Counted from the stretch's first letter, positions 1 to 7,348 are shown. The stretch is 45,819 nt of DNA from Bradyrhizobium sp. in8p8 (GCF_000426845.1 NZ_AUGD01000031.1:1-45819), one strand, 5' to 3'. Notes: generated from the sequence alone by a model not told the origin. Made by a program: numbers and translations.

Positions 1-30
1 CTTCGAGATATCAAGCCCGATTGTCACCAT
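1..30 (-). CDS. IS110-type transposase, N-terminus only (runs off window)
   Basis: On the minus strand an ATG opens MVTIGLDISK and continues past the left edge. The G-L-D-I-S motif is the first acidic position of the DEDD (RuvC-like) domain of IS110-family transposases. A strong ribosome binding site (GGAGGACAAGCT before ATG) supports the start. Only ten residues are visible, so intactness cannot be judged. It points leftward, away from the degraded genes that follow. Confidence 0.6.
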   Translation of the reverse strand, partial: MVTIGLDISK

Positions 31-95
31 AGCTTGTCCTCCTTCTTGGGGTGCCCTTTCGCAGCTTATCAGGGCGGGGACCGTCCATCTCATTA
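1..95. mobile_element. Right end of an IS110-type element inserted in IS66 sequence
   Basis: The leader and start of the IS110-type transposase abut IS66 TnpC sequence. The exact junction is uncertain and lies between about 75 and 95, because IS110 elements have no clear terminal inverted repeats. Seen: transposase start and leader; inferred: insertion into IS66. Confidence 0.45.
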
Positions 96-290
96 TGTTC
101 GCGATGACCGACCGTTTGGCGGCACGGATCCGCCGGCGGCCCTGTTCTACTACTCACGCAACCGGGCTGGAGAGCATCCGCAAAGCCATATTGCCGGCTA
201 TGTGGGCCTGATGCGGGCCGATGCCTTTGATGGATATAACCAGCTCTACAAGGCCCAAAGGAAGCCGGCTTCGATCCTTGAAGCGGCCGG
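88..290 (+). pseudogene. IS66 family transposase TnpC, internal fragment
   Basis: The plus-strand reading contains YVRDDRPFGGTDPPAALFYY, then AGYVGLMRADAFDGYN and LYKAQRKPASILEAA. This is the characteristic core of IS66 TnpC (the RDDRPFGG, ALFYYSxxR and GYVG..ADAFxGYNxLY motifs). About 65 residues remain of roughly 500. It begins at the IS110 element and stops where DNA ligase sequence begins, so both ends are lost. It is non-functional. Confidence 0.8.
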
Positions 291-308
291 AAGTCCCCGG
301 CGATCGGC

Positions 309-698
309 ATCAAGGCGCCCTTTCCCGGCTTTATCGAACCGGCGTTGGCCTCCTCGGTCGAGAGGGTCCCCTCTGGCGAGCGGTGGATTCACGAGATCAA
401 GTTCGACGGTTATCGCGTTCAGGTGCACTTGGCGAATGAGGCCGTGACCATCTACACCCGTCGCGGCCACGATTGGACGAGGCGCTTCAGGAAGATCGCC
501 GACGACGCATGGCACGTCGAGGCAGGCTCCGCGATCATCGATGGGGAAGTTGTCATTCCGGCCGCCGACGGTACGACCGATTTCTCCGTGCTTCAAAACG
601 AATTGAAGGGCAATTCCTCCAAGCTCGTACTCGTGGCCTTCGACCTTCTCTACCTGAACGGCCGCGACCTCCGCAGCCTGCCGCTGGTCCAGCGTAAA
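309..698 (+). pseudogene. ATP-dependent DNA ligase (LigD-type), catalytic-core fragment
   Basis: About 130 residues match the adenylation domain of an ATP-dependent DNA ligase of the LigD/LigC kind. HEIKFDGYR is motif I, whose Lys would be adenylated. IIDGEVV and LVAFDLLYLNGRDL are motifs III/IIIa and the following segment. The N-terminus is lost at the IS66 junction. The C-terminus is cut after SLPLVQRK by an IS110-type transposase fragment. No start codon with a ribosome binding site and no OB-fold remain, so this is a remnant. LigD ligases act in bacterial non-homologous end joining with Ku, and neither Ku nor a polymerase domain is visible here. Confidence 0.85.
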
Positions 699-699
699 T

Positions 700-1139
700 G
701 TACCTCGGATTTCGTTATCGATATCAATCTGATTCGTCTGGAGCATCTTTCGGTTTGTAAGAAGCATTCGAAGTTCCTGGCTGGCCTCGCTTTTGACGTG
801 CACCGGACTAAACCAACCGACACGCATCGCTTGAGCGATAGCCCGAGCATCATTTCGGTCGGTTTTAATCGGCATTGTCTTGGTGACACCGCGAAGCTGG
901 CGAGGATCAATACACACAGCCCGCACGCCTCGGGCACGCAATTCCGCATAATGCCAACGGGCAAGACCACCGATTTCAAGGCCAAACTTGTTAAGATTGA
1001 CCTCAACGCTTGCGAGCCCCTGGGCAATTGCATCCGGCTCCGATGCCGTCTTGCCCTCCTTCAGAATAGAGCCTTTCTCATCGACGACGCAGATCGCGGT
1101 GTCTTTCAAAGATACGTCCAGGCCAGCATAGTGCATCAT
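700..1139 (-). pseudogene. IS110-type transposase, N-terminal fragment
   Basis: The minus strand starts MMHYAGLDVSLKDTAICVVD and runs about 145 residues through KTMPIKTDRNDARAIAQAM and SQELRMLLTNRKM. GLDVS and TDRNDA are the acidic motifs of the DEDD RuvC-like domain of IS110 transposases. After EIRG the reading enters the antisense of the ligase fragment, so the C-terminal Ser domain is missing. A long chimeric open frame results but is not a real protein. This sequence differs from the IS110-type copy at the left edge. Confidence 0.8.
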
Positions 1140-1205
1140 AGTGATCCCTCCGAGGAAGCGCGGCTCCTACAGCCGCTCCGATCGACTTTGCCAAACGGAG
1201 CAGCG

Positions 1206-1881
1206 GCCGCAATCACCTCATCTATTCGATCACGACCAACCAGGCGGCCATCGCCGACCTCTTCCGCATCGTCCGCCGCTACGAAGGCAACTTGCCGCGG
1301 ATGCCCGGTGTGTTTTCCGGATTATCCCGCCCTGGTTATACGCGACGCAGTCGGCGGTGAGCGCGAGCTGGTGACGATGCGCTGGGGACATGCCACCTCC
1401 GCCCCCGCACCGGCGGACCACCCGTCACGAACATCCGCAACACCTCGTCGCCGCATTGCGAGCCTGGCTCAAGTCCGAGAACCGCTGCCTCGTGCCAGCC
1501 AATAGCTTCGCCGAGTACGCGCCCGAGCCGAATCCGGAGACGAAGAAGAAAGACATCGTTTGGTTTGCGCTCGCGGAGGCACGCCCATGGTTCGCATTCG
1601 CCGGCATCTGGACCACCTTCAATGGCGATCGTGGCACGAAGTCGAAGCCTATTCCTGGACCGCATCAGGTTTACGGATTTCTGACGACAGCACCGAATGC
1701 GGTTGTCGAGCCGATCCATCCGAAAGCAATGCCGGTAGTCCTGACAACAACGGAGGAATGGGACGTATGGTTGCGGGCACCTTGGGACGAAGCAAAAGCG
1801 CTGCACCGGCCGCTTGCCGATCAAAGCCTTAAGATTGTTGCACGGGGCACCGACAAGAAGGAAACGTCATCGCCGGAATGA
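1206..1881 (+). pseudogene. SRAP-domain (YedK/HMCES-like) protein, frameshifted
   Basis: Pieces in different frames assemble into one SRAP protein: IYSITTNQAAIADLFRIVRR, then PDYPALVIRDAVGGERELV, then an intact stretch with RAWLKSENRCLVPANSFAEY, FAFAGIW, FLTTAPNAVV and IHPKAMPVVL. SRAP proteins crosslink abasic sites through Cys2 and protect single-stranded DNA; the family is also linked to SOS and end-joining loci. Here the Met-Cys start is gone (the reading gives GRNHLIYS). Frameshifts lie near 1316, in 1388-1400 and near 1456, so it is dead. The Asn, Glu and His (HPKAMP) active-site neighbourhood survives in the C-terminal half. Confidence 0.85.
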
Positions 1882-1909
1882 TGCGACGCACCACAATTTC
1901 GATCGCGCT

Positions 1910-2056
1910 TCACTGGTCATCATCCTCCTCCGGAGGCACCTCCTGCGTCTTCCGCCCCAAAAACGTCTCCGGGAGCGGCTGCTTCAACAACTCGCGGCAT
2001 TCGCGCGCGATCCGGCGCATGTAATCGGTTTGCTCCTGCTCGGCAGGCGACAGCAC
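1910..2056 (-). CDS. Small conserved hypothetical protein (48 aa)
   Basis: A short minus-strand frame reads VLSPAEQEQTDYMRRIAREC and then CRELLKQPLPETFLGRKTQE, ending in an acidic tail EEDDDQ. I recognise this Arg/Glu-rich pattern (RRIARECRELLKQPLP-TFLGRKTQE) as a small rhizobial hypothetical family. The GTG start is chosen because an in-frame stop lies just upstream and no ATG is available before DYM; the ribosome binding site is weak. Function is unknown. It could be a decayed remnant, given the wreckage next to it. Confidence 0.5.
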   Translation of the reverse strand: MLSPAEQEQTDYMRRIARECRELLKQPLPETFLGRKTQEVPPEEDDDQ

Positions 2057-2399
2057 GATAGATCCGCTTCATGGCGGCTCGCTTCTTGCAGGCGGGAGCG
2101 CGCTCGGTCTCTCAGCACCGACGCCCACGGACGAATGCCTTGGCCGGTGATGTCTCGCAAACGACCTGAGGTCGCCTTTGTTCAATTGTGAACTCAAGAT
2201 TCGCTCGCACTCAAGATGAGTAGGTGGCTCAAAGCGCTGCAATCGCGTCGAGGAGATTTAATTCGCGCGCCTTATCAAATGATGTGACTCCTCTCGCTCG
2301 GCGGCGTAGGGTTAACCATCACCGCAAAGGCTCCCTGGCATCGATCGGTGATGAGAACGCGAGTTTCGCTCCCGCCCTTTCGAACAAGGGAGATGCGCC
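2057..2399. other. Intergenic stretch, nothing recognised
   Basis: Short frames here have no family resemblance and poor ribosome binding sites. The right part precedes the 66-residue gene, whose ribosome binding site (AAGGGAG) lies at the very end. No repeat or clear promoter is visible. Confidence 0.4.
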
Positions 2400-2600
2400 A
2401 TGCTGACACGGCGACGTTTCAAACAAACAAAGACCCTGACCGAACGCCTCGCGGATGAAGCCGCGCGCTGCCGCGACGAAGCGCGCGCGCTTGCGCCGGG
2501 CCACCGGCGCGAGATGCTGCTGCGCCAGGCGCGGCAGGACGAGACCGCCATGCAGATCGAGGCCTGGCTGCGCTCGCCCGGCCTGAGGGCCCCGACATGA
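2400..2600 (+). CDS. Small basic hypothetical protein (66 aa)
   Basis: The protein (MLTRRRFKQTKTLTERLADE...) is Arg/Ala-rich and predicted mostly helical, with no signal peptide or membrane segment. AAGGGAG lies seven bases before the ATG. Its stop overlaps the start of the next gene in an ATGA arrangement, so the two are very likely translationally coupled. I recognise only a rhizobial small-protein character (a helix with repeated RDEARAL-type heptads). Function unknown. Confidence 0.75.
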   Translation: MLTRRRFKQTKTLTERLADEAARCRDEARALAPGHRREMLLRQARQDETAMQIEAWLRSPGLRAPT

Positions 2601-2824
2601 CCCGGCAATATCGCGCTTATCTCGTCGGCGAGGACGGCGTCTTCCGCTCGGCCGAAGCGTTCGAGGCCCCGTCCGATTCCTCCGCCCTCACCTTCGCGCG
2701 GCGGTTCACGCGGCACGGCAAGGTGGAAGTCTGGCAGCTCGGCCGCAAGGTTGCCGTGCTGGAGCCCGAGCAGTCCCTGCCGCCGTTGCGGCAGCCGTCC
2801 CGATCGGCCCCGGCGCGTCAATGA
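2597..2824 (+). CDS. Small hypothetical protein (75 aa), coupled to the upstream gene
   Basis: MTRQYRAYLVGEDGVFRSAE followed by ALTFARRFTRHGKVEVWQLG gives an alpha/beta-looking small protein ending in a basic, Pro-rich tail. The pattern (YxAYLVGxDGxFxxAE..A...A) is common in small rhizobial proteins of unknown function. The start overlaps the upstream stop (ATGA). Its 3' end overlaps by seven bases the 3' end of the convergent DUF6894 gene, so the two mRNAs share antisense tails. Confidence 0.8.
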   Translation: MTRQYRAYLVGEDGVFRSAEAFEAPSDSSALTFARRFTRHGKVEVWQLGRKVAVLEPEQSLPPLRQPSRSAPARQ

Positions 2825-3087
2825 CCGCGTGAGGACGGCCGCGACTTGAGATCCTCGATCTGGAAGCAGAACTTCACCTGCATGACGGGACCGCAGGCAT
2901 CGCGCACCTCGATCGCCATCTCGTGCCGGGCGCCGGTGAGCTGCGCCGACAGCATCTCATCACGCGCCACGTCGGCGGCGGACTTGGCAGCTTCGGCCTG
3001 AACCGCGCGCGGCCCGGATAATTCCAGCCCCTCCTCGTCCAGCGCAATTCCGTTGTCGTCGCGAAGATCGAAGTAGTACCGGGGCAT
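2818..3087 (-). CDS. DUF6894 family protein (89 aa)
   Basis: MPRYYFDLRDDNGIALDEEG at the N-terminus and the following GLEL-type segment are the hallmark of DUF6894, small proteins abundant in Bradyrhizobium and relatives. The role is unknown; no export signal is seen. Length is normal for the family. The ribosome binding site is modest (AAAGGATGCGGCC before ATG). The gene is convergent with and slightly overlaps the two-gene unit to its left in the window. Confidence 0.85.
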   Translation of the reverse strand: MPRYYFDLRDDNGIALDEEGLELSGPRAVQAEAAKSAADVARDEMLSAQLTGARHEMAIEVRDACGPVMQVKFCFQIEDLKSRPSSRGH

Positions 3088-3232
3088 GGCCGCATCCTTT
3101 GCCGTAAATAGGTCGAGGAACGAGCAAAGGTTTCTGGCGCGACCAAAGATTTCTGCCGGTGATCAGGAGTTCCGGGAACGCCGCGAGGCCGCTCCGCTCC
3201 GACGGCACGGCGGCCGGCTTGCGCAGCGCCTC

Positions 3233-3493
3233 TCATTCCTCCGCGAGCTTGCGCTCGATATAGGCGTCCACCGTCTCGGCGAACGAGCGCTGCACGCCGA
3301 CAGCCACATCGTGCTGGTCGAGCGCATCGCGCTGGAGCACGCGCAGGCCGCGTCCGCGCATGCTGGCCGGCGCCGTGTTCAGGAACTGGTCGATGGCGCC
3401 CTCAGCGAGCGGGATGGCCTTGGGATCGCCCCTGGCGATCAGGAGCCTGAGCAGGCTCTGGCATTCGGCCAAGCCGGGCATGGCGTCTCTCAC
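3233..3493 (-). CDS. Hypothetical protein (86 aa)
   Basis: VRDAMPGLAECQSLLRLLIA opens a soluble, mostly helical protein with no motif I recognise; it ends VDAYIERKLAEE. The GTG start overlaps the stop of a 34-residue frame upstream (GTGA), which argues for coupling. An ATG five codons in is the alternative start. The frame stays open far upstream, but the coupled small gene and residue composition argue against that extension. Function unknown. Confidence 0.6.
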   Translation of the reverse strand: MRDAMPGLAECQSLLRLLIARGDPKAIPLAEGAIDQFLNTAPASMRGRGLRVLQRDALDQHDVAVGVQRSFAETVDAYIERKLAEE

Positions 3494-3594
3494 CTCTGCT
3501 GGGATTTCGGCTTCGGCCGCTTGACCGGCTGGGTGTGGGTGCCGAACAGCGCCAGCAGGAACGCGACTTCTTCCTTCGAACCGATCTGGATCAT
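3490..3594 (-). CDS. 34-residue small protein, coupled to the downstream gene
   Basis: The frame reads MIQIGSKEEVAFLLALFGTH and ends in a basic tail (PVKRPKPKSQQR). GGAGAG lies six bases before the ATG. The stop overlaps the GTG of the following 86-residue gene. The N-terminal half is amphipathic to hydrophobic, but too short to call a membrane segment with confidence. Function unknown. The good ribosome binding site and the coupled stop/start are the main evidence that it is real. Confidence 0.5.
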   Translation of the reverse strand: MIQIGSKEEVAFLLALFGTHTQPVKRPKPKSQQR

Positions 3595-3833
3595 GATCGT
3601 CTCTCCTTTCGATCCGTTGGTCGGGCTCCGGCCCGGCCGAGTTCAGGACGATATGGTTTCGTCCCTGTTTCAGACGTGTTTCATCGGGCGTCCACCCCCG
3701 GGGCACCGCCGGCTTGTGTGCACAAATGAACATCGGGCGAGGCCGCCGGGCAGCCTGGGCGGAAGGCTTCTTTGTTCCTTAACGAGCTGTGCCGTACCCT
3801 CGCCGCATCGGGGACGCTGGGCTGGAGACGGAC

Positions 3834-4598
3834 GTGAAGTGCGCGGGATGCGGGGACGGGACGGAGTTGCCGTTCCAATTCAGGATGGCGTTCCAGCCGA
3901 TCGTCGACGTCGCCGAACACCGGGTCTGGGGCTATGAGGCCCTGGTGCGCGGGCCGAACGGCGAGAGCGCGCACAGCGTTCTGAGCCAGCTCACCGACGA
4001 TCAGCTCTACCGTTTCGACCAGGCCGCCCGCGTCATGGCGATCGAAACCGCCGGACGCCTGTTCGACGATCCGCAGGCGCGCCTCTCCATCAACTTCATG
4101 CCGAATGCCGTGTACGAGCCGCGCGCGTGCATTCAGCAATCGCTCGCGGCGGCGCGGCGCGCGAACTTTCCCGCGACCAACCTGATGTTCGAGTTCACCG
4201 AGAACGAGCGGATGAGCGATCCCAGGCATGTCGAGAACATCATCGGCGCCTACAAGGCGCTGGGGTTCTGGACCGCGCTCGACGATTTCGGCGCCGGCTA
4301 TGCCGGGCTCTGCCTGCTGGCGCGGCTGCAGCCGGACCTGATCAAGATCGACATGGAGCTGCTGCGCGGCATCGATGCCAGCCGTCCGAGGCAGGTGATC
4401 GTGTCCGCGCTGGCCGCGATCGCCCGCGAGCTGGACATCACCCTCCTCGCCGAGGGCGTGGAGACCGAGGCCGAGCTCACAGCCCTGCGGGCGGCCGGCA
4501 TCCGGCTCTTCCAGGGGTACTATTTCGCCAGGCCCGGCTTCATGTCGCTGCCGCGCGTCGCGGGTTTTCAGCCGCTCGAGGTGTCGGTCGCTGGTTGA
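3834..4598 (+). CDS. EAL-domain cyclic-di-GMP phosphodiesterase (254 aa)
   Basis: A single EAL domain fills the protein with no attached sensor domain. Expected catalytic residues are present: Glu35 in GYEALVRG, Asn in SINFMPN, Glu in FEFTEN, the DDFGAGYAGL pair, Lys in LIKID, Glu in AEGVETEAE and Gln in FQGYYFARP. It should therefore hydrolyse c-di-GMP to pGpG in the cytoplasm. A CxxC pair (CAGC) sits at residues 3-6 and could bind a metal or sense redox state (inference). The GTG start was chosen because GGAGA lies six bases upstream; an in-frame GTG 45 bases earlier lacks this. An NTF2-like gene follows on the same strand. Confidence 0.9.
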   Translation: MKCAGCGDGTELPFQFRMAFQPIVDVAEHRVWGYEALVRGPNGESAHSVLSQLTDDQLYRFDQAARVMAIETAGRLFDDPQARLSINFMPNAVYEPRACIQQSLAAARRANFPATNLMFEFTENERMSDPRHVENIIGAYKALGFWTALDDFGAGYAGLCLLARLQPDLIKIDMELLRGIDASRPRQVIVSALAAIARELDITLLAEGVETEAELTALRAAGIRLFQGYYFARPGFMSLPRVAGFQPLEVSVAG

Positions 4599-4725
4599 GA
4601 AGGACGGCAAGCATTCGTTCACCCTTCCGACAGACTGATGAACGGGGGTCCGCGCCGACCTTCACGCCGCATTCATGATCCCGGTCCTAAACCGCCGGCC
4701 GGAGAAACGGCAGGCAGGTCGGACG

Positions 4726-5052
4726 ATGTCCTTTGACCCGATGGCCGCAGCGGTCGATTGGCTTGATGCCTACCGCGCCGGCGACATCGAGAGCATCCTT
4801 GGAATGTATGCGGACCACGCGGCGATCCACTGCGCCTGCGGCGGCTCGAAGATGAGCTCGGACCCGGATGGACGGCGCGCCTATTGGGTTCATCGTCTGC
4901 GGAATTATCCTGCGACCGGCCTCGACAACCTCCAGCCGTTGGAAGACGCGGTGGTGATCTCGTACGTCGCGCGTGGCGGCATCGTCAGCGCAAGCCTGAC
5001 GTTCGATCCGTGCGGGCAGATCGCCGCGCACGTCTGCGGTCCCTCGCACTAG
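4726..5052 (+). CDS. NTF2/SnoaL-like protein, paralogue 1 (108 aa)
   Basis: MSFDPMAAAVDWLDAYRAGD is a typical opening of the NTF2-like cone fold (helix then xDWLDAYRAGDxxxIxxxYAD). These domains act as small enzymes or ligand-binding modules. It is strikingly similar to the gene at 14435-14761, sharing MSFDPMA.AVDWLDAYRAGD and YW..RL.N.P...LD.L. The upstream in-frame extension is not used, because this ATG aligns with the paralogue's. Unlike the paralogue it ends in CGPSH rather than CSPLQ. The substrate is unknown. Confidence 0.8.
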   Translation: MSFDPMAAAVDWLDAYRAGDIESILGMYADHAAIHCACGGSKMSSDPDGRRAYWVHRLRNYPATGLDNLQPLEDAVVISYVARGGIVSASLTFDPCGQIAAHVCGPSH

Positions 5053-5058
5053 GCTCGC

Positions 5059-5250
5059 TCACTTGCCGCGCTTCTGCGTAACGAGGCGCAGCGCAATGCC
5101 GTGCTGCCAGGCTCGCACCCGCACGGCCGCCTCGCTCCGATTGAGCTCAGCGGCAATCTCGTCGGGCCGCCGTCCGGCTTCCGCCATGGCCTTCAACCGC
5201 TCGTGTTCGTCCGCCGTCCACTTCTTCAACAAGGGATAGCGCGATTGCAT
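5059..5250 (-). CDS. Small Myb/SANT-like HTH protein (63 aa)
   Basis: KKWTADEHERLKAMAEAGRR followed by PDEIAAELNRSEAAVRVRAW is a compact Myb/SANT-type helix-turn-helix: W-T-x-x-E in helix 1 and an IAxxLxRSxxAVxxRA recognition helix. Such proteins are common in Bradyrhizobium and resemble the N-terminal part of GcrA regulators. The basic tail (LVTQKRGK) suits DNA binding. No ligand domain is present. It is convergent with the NTF2-like gene and nearly touches it. Target unknown. Confidence 0.85.
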   Translation of the reverse strand: MQSRYPLLKKWTADEHERLKAMAEAGRRPDEIAAELNRSEAAVRVRAWQHGIALRLVTQKRGK

Positions 5251-5380
5251 GGTGGGAGCTGCCTCAAACGCCGTTCAAAACGGATAGCACAATCGCCCCC
5301 GACAGAGGAAGTTCCCGGCTCCGGCCGAGGCGGCGAACGGACATGGCCCCCGCATGAGCGAGTGGGCTTCCAACGGCAAA

Positions 5381-5406
5381 GCCCGCGCGGACCGGTCCGC
5401 GCGGGC
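5381..5406 (-). terminator. Perfect GC-rich hairpin, probable terminator
   Basis: A perfect 26-base palindrome (13-base arms, GCCCGCGCGGACC) lies 46 bases beyond the stop of the small secreted protein gene at 5452. On the minus strand it is followed by TTTG rather than a long U tract, so termination efficiency is uncertain. Confidence 0.6.
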
Positions 5407-5451
5407 TGCCGTCGACGCGCCGGCGCGATGAGGCCTTCGCGCTTCTTCTCC

Positions 5452-5679
5452 TTAGTTCGAGGTGCAGACCTTGACGGTCTTCATGCCGGCCTCGGCCTCG
5501 GACCTGGTCTTGTAAACGGTGTCGCCGCTCACGACCGTGGTTTCCGTGGTCGTGGGCTTCGACTCGGTGATGGTGCACTTCTTGGTCTTGACGTCCTGCA
5601 CCACGTAGAACGATTGCGCGAACGCGGGAGCTGCAACCGACGTCAGCACGGCGGCAGCAATGATCGCTTTGATGTTCAT
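5452..5679 (-). CDS. Small secreted hypothetical protein (75 aa)
   Basis: MNIKAIIAAAVLTSVAAPAF ends in AFAQ, a clean Sec signal peptide cleaved near residue 22. The mature part is about 53 residues with two Cys (KKCTITES and VKVCTSN) that could form a disulfide. It contains a Thr-rich strand (TTTETTVV) and YKTRSEAEAGMK. I recognise the type as a small periplasmic protein of bradyrhizobia; role unknown. GGAGGA lies upstream of the chosen ATG, 15 codons inside the longest open frame. It is divergent from another small secreted protein gene, with a palindrome between them. Confidence 0.85.
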   Translation of the reverse strand: MNIKAIIAAAVLTSVAAPAFAQSFYVVQDVKTKKCTITESKPTTTETTVVSGDTVYKTRSEAEAGMKTVKVCTSN

Positions 5680-5722
5680 CGTGTCCTCCTCCAGCAGCCC
5701 GTCATCCAGGCTTGTCTCGTAC

Positions 5723-5748
5723 AAACATCACAAATTGCCACTTGTTCC
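5723..5748 (-). promoter_or_regulatory. Possible EcfG-type (general stress) promoter
   Basis: On the minus strand GGAAC is followed after 17 bases by TGTT, close to the alphaproteobacterial EcfG consensus (GGAAC-N16/17-CGTT) but with one mismatch. It is about 45 bases upstream of the secreted-protein ATG. Pattern match only. Confidence 0.3.
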
Positions 5749-5749
5749 C

Positions 5750-5769
5750 GAATTGGTCCGAACCAATTC
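5750..5769. promoter_or_regulatory. Palindrome between divergent secreted-protein genes
   Basis: GAATTGGT-CCGA-ACCAATTC is a perfect 8-base inverted repeat, extendable with a one-base bulge. It lies in the 127-base gap between divergent genes and next to the possible GGAAC element. A shared operator is a reasonable inference; the regulator is unknown. Confidence 0.5.
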
Positions 5770-5806
5770 CGGCGGGCGGCGTTGGTGCGCAGAACAGGAG
5801 ACTTCG

Positions 5807-6004
5807 ATGCTGGACGTACGGCTTGTGACAACTTCTCTGGCGATGCTGGCTGCGCTGATGACCGTGGCTGTGGCTGAGCCTGTCAAGGACAAGGCGGCAC
5901 CTGTCGCTCAAGGCCCGGCCGAAGCGCGCCCCATTCGCGTGATCCTGCCGGCGCCCTGGGAGCCTGCAACGGGCCAGCGCGAAGCAGTGCAGTCTGCGAA
6001 GTAG
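5807..6004 (+). CDS. Small secreted hypothetical protein (65 aa)
   Basis: MLDVRLVTTSLAMLAALMTV followed by AVAEPVK looks like a Sec signal peptide with cleavage after AVA. The mature part (about 42 residues) is Pro/Ala-rich with no Cys. AGGAG lies six bases before the chosen ATG; the open frame extends upstream but lacks a better start. Function unknown. It is divergent from a second small secreted protein and precedes a third on the same strand. Confidence 0.7.
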   Translation: MLDVRLVTTSLAMLAALMTVAVAEPVKDKAAPVAQGPAEARPIRVILPAPWEPATGQREAVQSAK

Positions 6005-6163
6005 AATGACTGTGGGCTGGTCCTCGCGTGTACGACGAGCGGCGGCTGCGCTCGCTCGACGCTGTCGCGGCCAAAGCGCCGCAGCAGACTCGTCCGGAGC
6101 CCACGCAACCAATTCGAATCTCGCATGTTGACGCCGGCACAATCACTTGCAGGAGAAAAAAAC

Positions 6164-6484
6164 ATGTCACGTTCAGCTGTACTGGCTGCAACCTTGCTGC
6201 TGCTCGCCGTGGCGCCCGCGGGCGCGCAGTCGCAGCCGGCGCAAAGCGGCCCTGGAAACAACGCCGTCAACAGCGCCGACCAGAATAACTCCAACGCACC
6301 GGTCGCCGGCCGCAACAGCTTCACCGAAGGCCAGGCGAAGTCGCGCATCGAGGCGGCGGGCTATTCCAACGTCTCCGGCCTGCAGAAGGACAACGAGGGC
6401 GTCTGGCGCGGCAAGGCCGACAAGGCCGGCACCAAGGCCGACGTCAGCGTCGACTTCCAGGGCAACGTGAACCCCGCCAAGTAA
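6164..6484 (+). CDS. Small exported PepSY-like hypothetical protein (106 aa)
   Basis: MSRSAVLAATLLLLAVAPAG followed by AQSQP is a signal peptide. An Asn/Ser/Gln-rich linker follows, then a folded segment SFTEGQAKSRIEAAGYSNVS, GLQKDNEGVWRGKA and VDFQGNV. That last part resembles the PepSY/BON-like half-domain of small bradyrhizobial envelope proteins (A..R.E..GY..V..L..D..G.W). AGGAG lies upstream of this ATG; an earlier in-frame ATG would spoil the signal peptide. The stop is 13 bases before the stress-protein gene, so the pair is probably an operon. Confidence 0.8.
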   Translation: MSRSAVLAATLLLLAVAPAGAQSQPAQSGPGNNAVNSADQNNSNAPVAGRNSFTEGQAKSRIEAAGYSNVSGLQKDNEGVWRGKADKAGTKADVSVDFQGNVNPAK

Positions 6485-6497
6485 AGGAAATCCAGAT

Positions 6498-7124
6498 ATG
6501 ACGACCACCATCTCTCGCCTCTACGACAATTATTCCGATGCCGAGCGGGCCGTAGCCCGGCTCGAGAGCGCCGGCGTGCCGCACTCCGACATCAGCCTCG
6601 TCGCCAACAATTCGGACAATTGGTACGGCTCGTCGTCCGGCAAGGTCGACCGTGATCGCGACGGCACCGACGATCGCGTCGAAGGCGCCGGGACAGGTGC
6701 CGGCATCGGTGCCGGCCTCGGCGGCACGGCAGGTCTGCTCGCCGGGCTCGGCCTCCTGGCGATCCCGGGCCTCGGCCCGGTCGTCGCGGCAGGCTGGCTC
6801 GCCGCGACCGCTGCGGGCGCTGCTGCCGGCGCGGCCACCGGCGGCATCATCGGCGCGCTGACGGAAGCCGGCGTCTCCAAGGAAGATGCATCGCGATATG
6901 CCGAGGGCGTCCGCCGCGGCGGGACGCTGGTCTCTGCAAGAGTGCCCGACCAGGACCGCGCACGTCTTGATGCGCTTCTGCACGAAAAGTCCGTGAACCT
7001 CGGGGAGCGCAGCGCGACGTGGCAGAAGGCCGGCTGGACCGACTTCGACGCCGCAAGCCCGCCGCTGTCGCCGGAAGATATCGGCCGCGAGCGCGAGCTG
7101 TACGGCGCGGGCTCGCGGCGATAA
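6498..7124 (+). CDS. General stress protein 17M-like membrane-associated protein (208 aa)
   Basis: The N-terminal ISRLYDNYSDAERAVARLES and SDISLVANN match the general stress protein 17M domain. A Gly/Ala-rich hydrophobic hairpin follows (GAGIGAGLGGTAGLLAGLGL to AAGAAAGAATGGIIGAL), the glycine-zipper kind of membrane segment. The C-terminal half contains EDASRYAEGVRRGGTLVSAR, a repeat of the flanking fold. An acidic DRDRDGTDDR stretch precedes the hairpin and could bind a divalent cation (inference). It probably associates with the inner membrane. It follows the exported protein closely, and a good terminator follows it. Confidence 0.85.
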   Translation: MTTTISRLYDNYSDAERAVARLESAGVPHSDISLVANNSDNWYGSSSGKVDRDRDGTDDRVEGAGTGAGIGAGLGGTAGLLAGLGLLAIPGLGPVVAAGWLAATAAGAAAGAATGGIIGALTEAGVSKEDASRYAEGVRRGGTLVSARVPDQDRARLDALLHEKSVNLGERSATWQKAGWTDFDAASPPLSPEDIGRERELYGAGSRR

Positions 7125-7144
7125 GCCATCACAGCCGACAAGAC

Positions 7145-7170
7145 AAAGGCCCCGCGTGAGCGGGGCCTTT
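7145..7170 (+). terminator. Rho-independent terminator
   Basis: AAAGGCCCCGC-GTGA-GCGGGGCCTTT is a perfect 11-base hairpin starting about 20 bases after the stress-protein stop. The arms end in T's, as in bidirectional terminators. Confidence 0.85.
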
Positions 7171-7348
7171 CGATTGTCCAGCGCCGGTGATCCCGGTGCC
7201 GGCTTGCCCATGCTCCCATCCTGCCGGTGTTTTGCCCGACGCGTCAACTTTATCTCGAATGCAACACAGCGGATTCGGCGAAACGAAATCTCTTCGCTCC
7301 ATGCTGGGACATGTCGGACTAACGAGGGACTAGCCGGAGAGATCGTCG

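Noticed and set aside
246..1139. 297-residue minus-strand open frame starting like an IS110 transposase
   Set aside because: Only the first about 145 residues are transposase. The rest is the antisense of the ligase fragment, so it is a chimera, not a protein.
345..1505. 386-residue plus-strand open frame starting as DNA ligase
   Set aside because: It runs from the ligase core through antisense IS110 and into out-of-frame SRAP sequence. Only the ligase part is meaningful.
6100..6130. TTCGAATC resembling a tRNA T-loop
   Set aside because: No cloverleaf or acceptor stem can be drawn around it.
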